Assembly (NCBI RefSeq): GCF_900215335.1
Contig: NZ_OCMT01000004.1
Coordinates: 620,001 to 684,000, forward strand
Direction of reading: 5' to 3'
Source of the DNA: Pedobacter xixiisoli
GTDB lineage: Bacteria; Bacteroidota; Bacteroidia; Sphingobacteriales; Sphingobacteriaceae
Length of the DNA: 64,000 nt
Shown: piece by piece, positions 58,340 through 64,000 of the stretch
Position numbering within the stretch: the first letter of the stretch is position 1
How the letters are laid out: every line of letters starts with the position of its first letter
Position numbers and translations under genes: made by a program
Notes under the pieces: model-generated
Databases searched by the model: none
The model's input: only the letters and a program-made list of their open reading frames with translations
Told to the model about the DNA's origin: nothing

Positions 58340-59164
58340 ATGGATATAAAAACAATTAGTATTTTAGGTTGCGGTTGGTTCGGTTTGCCGTTTGCAAAAA
58401 CGTTGATGGAAAAAGGGTTTAAAGTTAAAGGTTCAACCACTAGCGCAGATAAATTAGAGCAATTAAGGCAAGAAGGAATAAAGCCTTTTCCAATTAACCT
58501 TAACGAAACCACTGATTTACCGGCTGATTTCTTCGATGCTGACCTGTTATTCGTAAACGTTCCTCCAAGAGCTAAAACAGAGAGTGCTGTTTCATATCCT
58601 GACAAGTTGAAAAGTATTGCAGATGCTGCGAAAGGACAAGTGAAGCAAGTCATCTTCATCAGTTCTACTGGAGTTTTCGAAGACGGAAATTTTGAGGTAG
58701 ATGAAAATTCGCAGCCAAATCCAGAAAGTGCTTCAGGCAAAGCTCTGCTCGATGCCGAAAACCTGTGGAAAGCTTATCCTCAGTTTACTACCACTATTAT
58801 CCGTTTTGCTGGATTAATTGGACCCAATAGAAATTTATCGAAGTTTTTTGCAGGTAAAGTCGATATCCCTAATGGTGAAGCACCAATCAATTTAATTACA
58901 CTGCAAGATGGTATCGAGCTTTGTTTGCGTTTGCTAGAAACCCAACAATTCGGAGTTGTTTATCACGGTGTATCGCCACATCATCCTACTAGGGAAGCAT
59001 TTTACACCGAACTATGCAGGGTTTCTGGTATGGCAAAGCCAGTGTTTAAGGACGAACTGCTCGATTGGAAGCAAATCAACTCCGTAAACGTTTCTGAAAA
59101 GTTAAACTATAAATTTGAGGTACAGAACTGGTTTGATTGGATGAAAAACTCGCCCATTCTTTAA
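58340..59164 (+). CDS. NAD(P)-binding SDR-like protein (YeeZ family)
   Basis: 274 residues with an N-terminal Rossmann motif of the YeeZ type, GCGWFGLPFAK (10-20), then LLFVNVPPRAK, IFISSTGVFEDG and RFAGLIGPNR. It resembles atypical SDR/nucleoside-diphosphate-sugar epimerase relatives that may lack the normal Tyr-Lys pair; the substrate is unknown. Single gene between repeats. Confidence 0.85.
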   Translation: MDIKTISILGCGWFGLPFAKTLMEKGFKVKGSTTSADKLEQLRQEGIKPFPINLNETTDLPADFFDADLLFVNVPPRAKTESAVSYPDKLKSIADAAKGQVKQVIFISSTGVFEDGNFEVDENSQPNPESASGKALLDAENLWKAYPQFTTTIIRFAGLIGPNRNLSKFFAGKVDIPNGEAPINLITLQDGIELCLRLLETQQFGVVYHGVSPHHPTREAFYTELCRVSGMAKPVFKDELLDWKQINSVNVSEKLNYKFEVQNWFDWMKNSPIL

Positions 59165-59170
59165 ATGACT

Positions 59171-59204
59171 TTATCAGGCTGAGCTTGTCGAAGCCCAGCT
59201 TGTC
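59171..59204. repeat. Single arm of the 'CTGAGCTTGTCGAAG' repeat
   Basis: TCAGGCTGAGCTTGTCGAAG followed by CCCAGCTTGTC. Related to the arms of the elements at 60651 and 62434; no matching second arm is seen. Confidence 0.45.
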
Positions 59205-59226
59205 TAGCTCTATATACTTGGGTTTT

Positions 59227-60534
59227 TTACAACTCCTTAATCCAGTTCGATAAGTCTTCGATTACGCGTTGTTCTACGTTGCCAGGCTTTTGGTACTGCA
59301 TCATATTGCCCTTCGCTTCCTGCTGACTGAATAAATGGTTGTATTCTGGATAGAGCTTCAGTGTAACGTTACTATTGCCGCTTAGTGCATCGTTCCATAA
59401 GTTAAAATCGGTTTCCGGAACTTGGAAATCATAACCACCTTGAATTACAAAAATGCGTTGTTTCAACTTTTTGGCAATATCCACTTGATTAGAGCTATTT
59501 AAATCTACCCAATAACTAGCAGGTAGCCCAAGTAAAATCGAATCTGGCTTCATCTTACCTAACTTGGTAATTTTTGTTTTTTCGATTTCCGCAATGGCAT
59601 CAGCCAAGTTTTTTTGCATCGCTGCGGTAGTATCTTTGCTCTGAGCAACCATGTATTTGTTTTGCTCAATAATAATATCACTTAACGTACGAGCCGGAGC
59701 TGCGGCTAAAATGATGCCTTTCAAATCAGGAGCCATCGTAGCAATACGAGGCGCTAACATACCGCCTAAGCTGTGTCCCAATACATAAATCTGTTTGGTG
59801 TCTACGCCTTCTACTTTTTTAGCTAAGGCAATGGCTTGTAGGGCATCATCTAAAACCTCTTCTTTAACCGTATAAGCTTTGCCAAACTCTTGCGGATAAA
59901 TTACCGTACGCTTTACGTATCTAACGGAAGCAATACCATTTACTGCTAAACCAGCGGCAATATCTTTAAAAGGCTTATTCGGGCCTATGGTTTCATCCAT
60001 GTCATTAGGGCCAGAACCATGTACCAATACTACAATCGGAAAGCTGTTGCCATCTTTTGGCGTGGTAACAATAGCCGCCAATTGGTGGCCAGGCCATTCG
60101 ATATAAGTAGATTTTTCTTTGTAAAGCGTGCTATCTGCATATCCGGGAGCCCTGTAGCTAATGGCTTTTGGCGGCAAGTGCATGCCAACTAGTTTCTCTG
60201 TTTTATCGAATAATAAAATGAAGTCTTGTTTATCGTATTGAAACTCGCCGCTTACAGTTACCGCATAAAATTCACCTTGGTTTTTACTTCCGGTAGCATC
60301 TATGGCTTTTACTTTACCCATTCTACCTTCCATATTAGCCCAAAATTGTTTCAGGTTTTCGGCAGTAACTTTAGTTTTCCCTTCTTCTGAAAAATAAGCA
60401 TGTGCTTCTACAGATTTGTCAGCCGCTAACAAGTCGAAAAAGGTATTTGCCTTGCCAAAAAGGCTAAAAACATTTTGAGAAAAGCTGGTTAAGGTAAGTA
60501 ATAGAAAGGCTGGTAATAAAAAAAACTTCTTCAT
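59227..60534 (-). CDS. Exported alpha/beta hydrolase with N-terminal DUF3887-like domain
   Basis: 435 residues: signal peptide (1-20, ending SFSQ), a DUF3887-like alpha+beta domain (about 25-120, FFDLLAADKSVEAHAYFSE), then an alpha/beta hydrolase with HGSGPNDMDE (172-181, oxyanion side), nucleophile S255 in GHSLGG, and a terminal histidine in EYNHLF. It belongs with exported serine aminopeptidase/esterase-like enzymes seen in Firmicutes and Bacteroidota. The substrate is unknown. A TACATTTG box is 35 bases before the ATG. Confidence 0.88.
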   Translation of the reverse strand: MKKFFLLPAFLLLTLTSFSQNVFSLFGKANTFFDLLAADKSVEAHAYFSEEGKTKVTAENLKQFWANMEGRMGKVKAIDATGSKNQGEFYAVTVSGEFQYDKQDFILLFDKTEKLVGMHLPPKAISYRAPGYADSTLYKEKSTYIEWPGHQLAAIVTTPKDGNSFPIVVLVHGSGPNDMDETIGPNKPFKDIAAGLAVNGIASVRYVKRTVIYPQEFGKAYTVKEEVLDDALQAIALAKKVEGVDTKQIYVLGHSLGGMLAPRIATMAPDLKGIILAAAPARTLSDIIIEQNKYMVAQSKDTTAAMQKNLADAIAEIEKTKITKLGKMKPDSILLGLPASYWVDLNSSNQVDIAKKLKQRIFVIQGGYDFQVPETDFNLWNDALSGNSNVTLKLYPEYNHLFSQQEAKGNMMQYQKPGNVEQRVIEDLSNWIKEL

Positions 60535-60569
60535 GTGTACTGTTGGTAATCAATAATATGCTAGAAAAC

Positions 60570-60577
60570 CAAATGTA
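60570..60577 (-). promoter_or_regulatory. -7 box for the exported hydrolase
   Basis: TACATTTG on the minus strand, 35 bases before the ATG at 60534. Confidence 0.45.
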
Positions 60578-60650
60578 CTATTTTTTGCAAATAATGAATG
60601 TTTCTTTTTAGTTAAAAGAGGTGAACTCAAAAAAGTTCTGAATGACTGTT

Positions 60651-60709
60651 GTCAGTCTGAGCTTGTCGAAGACCACTCGTAAAAGATGTTTCGACAGGCT
60701 CAACATGAC
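60651..60709. repeat. GTCA-ended inverted repeat, 'CTGAGCTTGTCGAAG' type
   Basis: GTCAGTCTGAGCTTGTCGAA and TTTCGACAGGCTCAACATGAC pair with some mismatches over 59 bp. A better-kept copy is at 62434. Confidence 0.7.
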
Positions 60710-60832
60710 ACCGCATTAGATAAATTACAACAATTTCCGCTGGTCCGGATTTGTAATCACGCACCTAAATAATAATGGATTTAAATCCATGCCATTAATA
60801 TCGTGTTTCAGCTATTTGTACCTCCAAAATAA

Positions 60833-60876
60833 ACTTACGAAGTTTAATAACTTGGTTGGCTAGAAACTTCGTAAGT
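60833..60876. repeat. 'ACTTACGAAGTTT' inverted repeat, second copy
   Basis: ACTTACGAAGTTT (60833-60845) and AAACTTCGTAAGT (60864-60876) are exact complements. Same word as at 57001. Confidence 0.7.
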
Positions 60877-60932
60877 CTTGCTTTAATATTAATTGGTGCG
60901 GACGCCAACGCAATTTTGAAGCTAATAATAGA

Positions 60933-61349
60933 TTACAACAATTCCGATTCTAAGGTAATCTCAGTATCCAATAATTTTGAAATTGGGCAATTTGCTTTCG
61001 CATCAGCAACCAACTCATCAAATTTCTCTTGCGATAAGCCTTCTGCTTTTACTTTCACAACCAAGTGAATGTTGTCAATAGCACCTTTTTCTGGATTTAA
61101 ATTAACAGTTGCTTTGGTTTCGATACTTTCTGGAGTAATGTTTTCAGCAGAAATATTGAAACTCAATTTCATGCTAAAACATCCAGCATGTGCTGCAGCT
61201 ACCAGCTCTTCCGGATTGGTTCCAGTTCCTTCTTCAAATCTGCTTTTGAACGAATATTGAGTATCTTGTAAAGTAGTGCTTTGCGTGGTTAAAGTACCTT
61301 TACCATCTTTGCCTGTGCCGTTCCACAAGGCGGTTGCGTGTCTTTTCAT
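60933..61349 (-). CDS. OsmC family peroxiredoxin
   Basis: 138 residues. The two redox cysteines of OsmC/Ohr proteins are present: C57 in NPEELVAAAHAGCFSM and C121 in AKANCPISKL; the early lysine-containing GTGKDGKGTL loop is typical of OsmC. It reduces organic hydroperoxides using a dithiol donor in the cytoplasm. Monocistronic; no clear promoter box within reach. Confidence 0.92.
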   Translation of the reverse strand: MKRHATALWNGTGKDGKGTLTTQSTTLQDTQYSFKSRFEEGTGTNPEELVAAAHAGCFSMKLSFNISAENITPESIETKATVNLNPEKGAIDNIHLVVKVKAEGLSQEKFDELVADAKANCPISKLLDTEITLESELL

Positions 61350-61527
61350 TTTTTATGATTTAATTTTATGATATGATTCTGATTTATTCCTAAGATAGTC
61401 ATCCCTTATCAAATTAATGTTTTTGTAAGGTTAATTGTTTCAGCTTTATTAAATTTTTAAACGAGTGGAGCTATTTAGCTATGAAATCAAAACGGTTTCC
61501 TAAATTTAAAAAATCAAATTCAACATC

Positions 61528-62004
61528 ATGACAGCTAACGAACAATTGATTCATCAGTTTTATACCGCTTTTCAGCAAAAGGATTACAAAACCATGCAAA
61601 ATAGCTATGCCGATAATGCTGTTTTTAATGACTCGGTATTTAGAAACCTAGATGCTAAACAGGCAAGGGGGATGTGGCAAATGCTAATTTCAGGAAGTCG
61701 TGACATGACTTTGACCTTCGGCAACATTAAAGATGAAGGAAATAAAGTGAACGCTTATTGGGAAGCTCATTATACTTTTACCGCCACAGGCAGAAAGGTA
61801 ATCAATAAAATTGATGCAGAGTTTGAAATTGAAGATGGCAAAATCGTGAAACACACTGATGCATTTGATTTTTATAAATGGGCGAAACAAGCCTTCGGTG
61901 CTGGTGGCTTTTTACTAGGTTGGACTAACTCTTTCAAAGAAAAAGTACGTCAAACTGCGAAGAAAAAATTAGATAATTATTTGCAGAAGCCTAGTCAACA
62001 GTAA
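61528..62004 (+). CDS. SnoaL-like/NTF2-fold protein
   Basis: 158 residues. The first 120 have the NTF2/SnoaL cone fold pattern: an opening helix (EQLIHQFYTAFQQKDYKTM), then strands NAVFNDSVF, KVNAYWEAHYTF and DAEFEIEDGKIVKHTDAFDFYKW. The C-terminal 35 residues are a basic helical extension. Members are small enzymes or ligand-binding proteins; no function can be assigned. The 3' end overlaps the convergent clpS gene by 14 bases. Confidence 0.85.
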   Translation: MTANEQLIHQFYTAFQQKDYKTMQNSYADNAVFNDSVFRNLDAKQARGMWQMLISGSRDMTLTFGNIKDEGNKVNAYWEAHYTFTATGRKVINKIDAEFEIEDGKIVKHTDAFDFYKWAKQAFGAGGFLLGWTNSFKEKVRQTAKKKLDNYLQKPSQQ

Positions 62005-62272
62005 CCGTTAAACCCTCTTGTTGTAAGATCTTACGATACACTTCCATTTCTGTAAATGAGCCTTCTAAAACCGCACATTTACCTTTGTTGTGTACTTCCC
62101 AAGCAATTTTCTCAGCTTGCGCTTCGCTATAATCCAAATAATGCATCATGCACCAAATCACATGGTCAAAGGTATTTACATCGTCATTCCAAAGAATTAA
62201 ACGATGAATGGTTTTTAACGAAGTTAAAATCTCGTCCAGGGTAAAGGTTTCTTCCTTGGTTTGTGTCGACAT
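61991..62272 (-). CDS. clpS: ATP-dependent Clp protease adaptor ClpS
   Basis: 93 residues from the ATG at 62272. It binds N-degron substrates and hands them to ClpA/ClpC with ClpP. Visible core: LILWNDDVNTFDHVIWCM (N-D-D-x-N-T motif), HYLDYSEAQAEKIAWEVHNKGKC and AVLEGSFTEMEVYRKIL. The upstream in-frame start at 62287 lies beyond the TATTTTTG box (62277-62284) and is rejected. The box is four bases from the ATG, suggesting a leaderless transcript. Confidence 0.93.
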   Translation of the reverse strand: MSTQTKEETFTLDEILTSLKTIHRLILWNDDVNTFDHVIWCMMHYLDYSEAQAEKIAWEVHNKGKCAVLEGSFTEMEVYRKILQQEGLTVTVD

Positions 62273-62276
62273 GCTG

Positions 62277-62284
62277 CAAAAATA
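62277..62284 (-). promoter_or_regulatory. -7 box for clpS
   Basis: TATTTTTG on the minus strand, four bases before the clpS ATG. Confidence 0.5.
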
Positions 62285-62290
62285 CAAATT

Positions 62291-62325
62291 GATTTACGAA
62301 TTACGATTGTAGATTTACGATTTGC
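62291..62325. repeat. 'GATTTACGAATTACGATTG' phrase repeat
   Basis: GATTTACGAATTACGATTG followed by TAGATTTACGATTTGC. About 21 bases are identical to 63794-63809 and its left flank (63774-63810), on both sides of fabH. Confidence 0.55.
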
Positions 62326-62433
62326 TTAGAAAACATTTCACAGTATCAATTTCTTATCTTTTTAGAAAAGCAAAAACAGGAGTTCTTCGGTACCGAAAGT
62401 CCCGCTTTTCGCTGTAATCTTTTTAAACTCCTT

Positions 62434-62496
62434 GTCATGCTGAGCTTGTCGAAGCATATTTCATCGCACACAATGCTTTGAAAAGCTCAGCATGAC
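62434..62496. repeat. GTCAT-ended inverted repeat, 'GCTGAGCTTGTCGAAGCAT' type
   Basis: GTCATGCTGAGCTTGTCGAA is matched by TTTGAAAAGCTCAGCATGAC; inner GCATATT and AATGC words pair as well. 63 bp. Confidence 0.8.
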
Positions 62497-62697
62497 ACCA
62501 TAATTATCGGCTAGAAAAAAAGTATTTCCGCTTTAATCGGGTTTTGGTTAGCCGCTACCTGAACTTCCAGAACTTTGCGAAGTCTTCCTTTCATTGCGTT
62601 AAAATTAACCTTAAGTATTCGCAAATTGATTCAAAAGCCGTACAGATCCTTATTCTGTGTTCCTTGACCTTTATTCCAACAAAACCGTAAATTAGAC

Positions 62698-62705
62698 TAT
62701 CTTTG
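62698..62705 (+). promoter_or_regulatory. -7 box for fabH
   Basis: TATCTTTG, 18 bases before the ATG at 62724. It overlaps the alternative TTG start at 62703 and so excludes it. Confidence 0.55.
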
Positions 62706-62723
62706 TTTATCAAACCACCCGAT

Positions 62724-63770
62724 ATGTATAGTTCAAAAATTGCTGGAATAGGTCATTACGTGCCAAAAAACGTATATACCAATAACGATTTGTCACGGTT
62801 TATGGAAACCAGCGACGAATGGATACAAGAACGTACAGGTATTAAAGAACGCCGCTTTGCGGATCGATACGAAGAAACAACTACCACCATGGGTATTGAG
62901 GCTGCTAAAGTGGCCATGGAAAGGACGGGAGTGACCAAAGACGATATCGATTTTATTATTTTCGCTACGCTAAGTCCCGATTATTATTTTCCGGGTTGTG
63001 GTGTACTGTTGCAACGAGAAATGGGGATGAAAGAGGTAGGTGCTTTAGATATCCGTAACCAATGCTCTGGCTTTGTGTATGCACTTTCGGTTGCCGATCA
63101 GTTCATCAAAACTGGCATGTACAAAAACATATTAGTGGTAGGTAGCGAGAAACATTCTTTTGCGATGGATTTTGATACCCGTAGCCGTAATGTATCCGTA
63201 ATTTTTGGCGATGGTGCTGGAGCCGCGGTTTTGCAACGAGCAGAAAAAGAAGGTCAGGGGATTTTAAGTACACACTTACATAGTGATGGTGCAGATGCCG
63301 AAATTTTAGCCATGCACTATCCTGGCGCTCATGCCAATAAATGGCTAAAAGACAAACCAGGCTTTCCCGATCAAGAATTGGGAGGACTTTTCATCACTAC
63401 CGAACAAATAGAAAGTGGCGCAGCCTTGCCTTATATGGATGGTCCAGCGGTTTTCAAAAAGGCTGTAGTTAAATTTCCAGAGGTGATTAACGAAGCCTTG
63501 GCAGCAAACAATTACACGGCAAAGGATATTGATTTATTGGTGCCGCATCAAGCTAATTTGCGCATCAGCCAGTATGTACAACAATTGCTTGGCTTAAGTG
63601 ACGATAAGGTATTCAACAACATCCAGAAATATGGTAACACCACAGCTGCCTCAGTACCAATAGCCTTAAGTGAGGCTTGGGAAGCTGGAAAAGTAAAAGA
63701 AGGAGATTTGATTTGCCTAGCGGCTTTCGGCTCTGGCTTTACTTGGGCAAGTGCATTAATTAAATGGTAA
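62724..63770 (+). CDS. fabH: 3-oxoacyl-ACP synthase III (KAS III)
   Basis: 348 residues from the ATG at 62724 (MYSSKIAGIGHYVP). Condenses acyl-CoA with malonyl-ACP to start fatty-acid chains. The Cys-His-Asn triad is C114 in NQCSGFVYA, H275 in PHQANLRIS and N305 in YGNTTAAS. It is about 30 residues longer than E. coli FabH, with an insert between residues about 183 and 230 (HYPGAHANKWLKDKPGF). The usual fab partners (plsX, fabD) are not adjacent, so it may be a second KAS III with another starter unit. Confidence 0.9.
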   Translation: MYSSKIAGIGHYVPKNVYTNNDLSRFMETSDEWIQERTGIKERRFADRYEETTTTMGIEAAKVAMERTGVTKDDIDFIIFATLSPDYYFPGCGVLLQREMGMKEVGALDIRNQCSGFVYALSVADQFIKTGMYKNILVVGSEKHSFAMDFDTRSRNVSVIFGDGAGAAVLQRAEKEGQGILSTHLHSDGADAEILAMHYPGAHANKWLKDKPGFPDQELGGLFITTEQIESGAALPYMDGPAVFKKAVVKFPEVINEALAANNYTAKDIDLLVPHQANLRISQYVQQLLGLSDDKVFNNIQKYGNTTAASVPIALSEAWEAGKVKEGDLICLAAFGSGFTWASALIKW

Positions 63771-63773
63771 TTT

Positions 63774-63810
63774 GATTTACGAGTTTAGATTTACGAATTA
63801 CGATTGTAAG
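63774..63810. repeat. 'GATTTACGAATTACGATTG' phrase repeat, second copy
   Basis: GATTTACGAGTTTAGATTTACG followed by AATTACGATTGTAAG; shares about 21 bases with the copy at 62291. Confidence 0.55.
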
Positions 63811-63875
63811 TTTGCGTTATTAGCAATTTGTGCCTAACAATCTAAGTACTAATGTCTAACTACTAAATACTAAAT

Positions 63876-64000
63876 ATGTTCAAAATAGGAGATTACGTTC
63901 GTTTCATCGACGAGAAAAGGGAAGGTTACATTACAAAAGAAATAGACGAAGCAACAGTTGGTGTTACCGATTCGGATGGTTTCGAAATTCCAGTGTCTAT
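63876..64000 (+). CDS. DUF2027/Smr-type protein, N-terminal part (partial)
   Basis: ATG at 63876 opens a frame that runs off the window after 41 codons: MFKIGDYVRFIDEKREGY, later TDSDGFEIPVS. This fits the SH3-like DUF2027 N-terminus found in Bacteroidota proteins that carry a C-terminal Smr (MutS-related nuclease) domain. The Smr domain itself is not visible, so the call rests on the first domain only. Confidence 0.6.
   Translation, partial: MFKIGDYVRFIDEKREGYITKEIDEATVGVTDSDGFEIPVS

Larger units (their letters stand above)
60535..60932. other. Intergenic stretch filled with repeats
   Basis: 398 bases between two minus-strand genes. Holds the hydrolase promoter box (60570), the GTCA-ended repeat at 60651 and the GACTTACGAAGTTT-type repeat at 60833. 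No coding frame or RNA gene seen. Confidence 0.5.
62273..62723. other. Intergenic region between clpS and fabH
   Basis: 451 bases. Contains the clpS box (62277), a TTACGAATTACGATTGTA phrase (62291-62325), the inverted repeat at 62434 and the fabH box (62698). No additional gene seen. Confidence 0.5.

Noticed and set aside
58309..58740. 143-codon minus-strand frame opposite the YeeZ-like gene
   Set aside because: Antisense shadow of a conserved Rossmann-fold gene; composition is not protein-like.
62703..62723. TTG start at 62703 for fabH
   Set aside because: It overlaps the -7 box; the ATG at 62724 gives the normal first strand.
1..64000. tRNA/rRNA genes, insertion sequences, prophage or defence islands
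   Set aside because: I looked for T-loop GGTTCRA-type signatures, transposase-like proteins, integrases, restriction or Cas-like proteins on both strands and found none; the partial ATPase at the left edge alone is not enough to call an element.

Overview
The window looks like ordinary chromosome of a Bacteroidota bacterium of the Sphingobacteriaceae (Pedobacter-like). The signs are low GC, promoter boxes of the form TAnnTTTG, few Shine-Dalgarno sequences, type IX secretion/gliding genes (gldJ, porV), carboxypeptidase-regulatory-domain outer-membrane receptors, a LytS/LytR pair and an M56/TonB hybrid next to a BlaI repressor. I recognise no tRNA, rRNA, CRISPR array, insertion sequence or prophage. 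The genus is inferred from gene style, not measured.

Layout. 1-5 kb: end of an AAA/DUF4143 ATPase, then DedA, pyrophosphatase and CNNM/CorC-like genes, then rsmE, DUF4159 and a biotin carrier. 5-12.6 kb: ilvE, tryptophan 2,3-dioxygenase, an unusual SerB phosphatase joined to a SerA-like regulatory tail, an SDR, a ureohydrolase-fold protein lacking metal ligands, and a TlpA-type thioredoxin. 13-16.7 kb: gldJ divergent from porV and ispF. 16.7-19.1 kb: pirin, YceI, Crp/Fnr regulator and a 53-residue Cys-rich membrane protein. 19.3-25.4 kb: a cluster of peptide-bond-forming enzymes (two ATP-grasp-like ligases and a GCS2 carboxylate-amine ligase) with a class I glutamine amidotransferase and two esterases; this is the best candidate for an undescribed pathway. 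25.4-27.6 kb: anti-sigma/ECF sigma pair facing a fasciclin-domain gene. 27.9-33.4 kb: a DJ-1/serine-hydrolase fusion, a VOC protein, and a PAP2 phosphatase overlapping a phosphoethanolamine transferase. 33.8-43.4 kb: typA, M56/TonB-BlaI pair, beta-CASP nuclease and two divergent M28 peptidases. 43.4-47.4 kb: an ABC exporter with an upstream 55-codon exported peptide, divergent from a LytS/LytR operon that has three repeated boxes in front of it. 47.4-54.7 kb: PlsC-GH16-Nudix operon and two OMP receptors. 54.7-64 kb: thioredoxin-like protein, hisS carrying two repeat-derived insertions, DUF2911, YeeZ-like, alpha/beta hydrolase, OsmC, SnoaL-like, clpS, fabH and the start of a DUF2027-type gene.

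The intergenic DNA is rich in short inverted repeats. At least six share GTCA-type ends and differ internally. A second class of 'phrase' repeats has apparently entered two coding regions (hisS and the DUF4159 gene). Sixteen TAnnTTTG boxes could be placed; several settle start codons, and three lie only 4-5 bases from the ATG, suggesting leaderless mRNAs.
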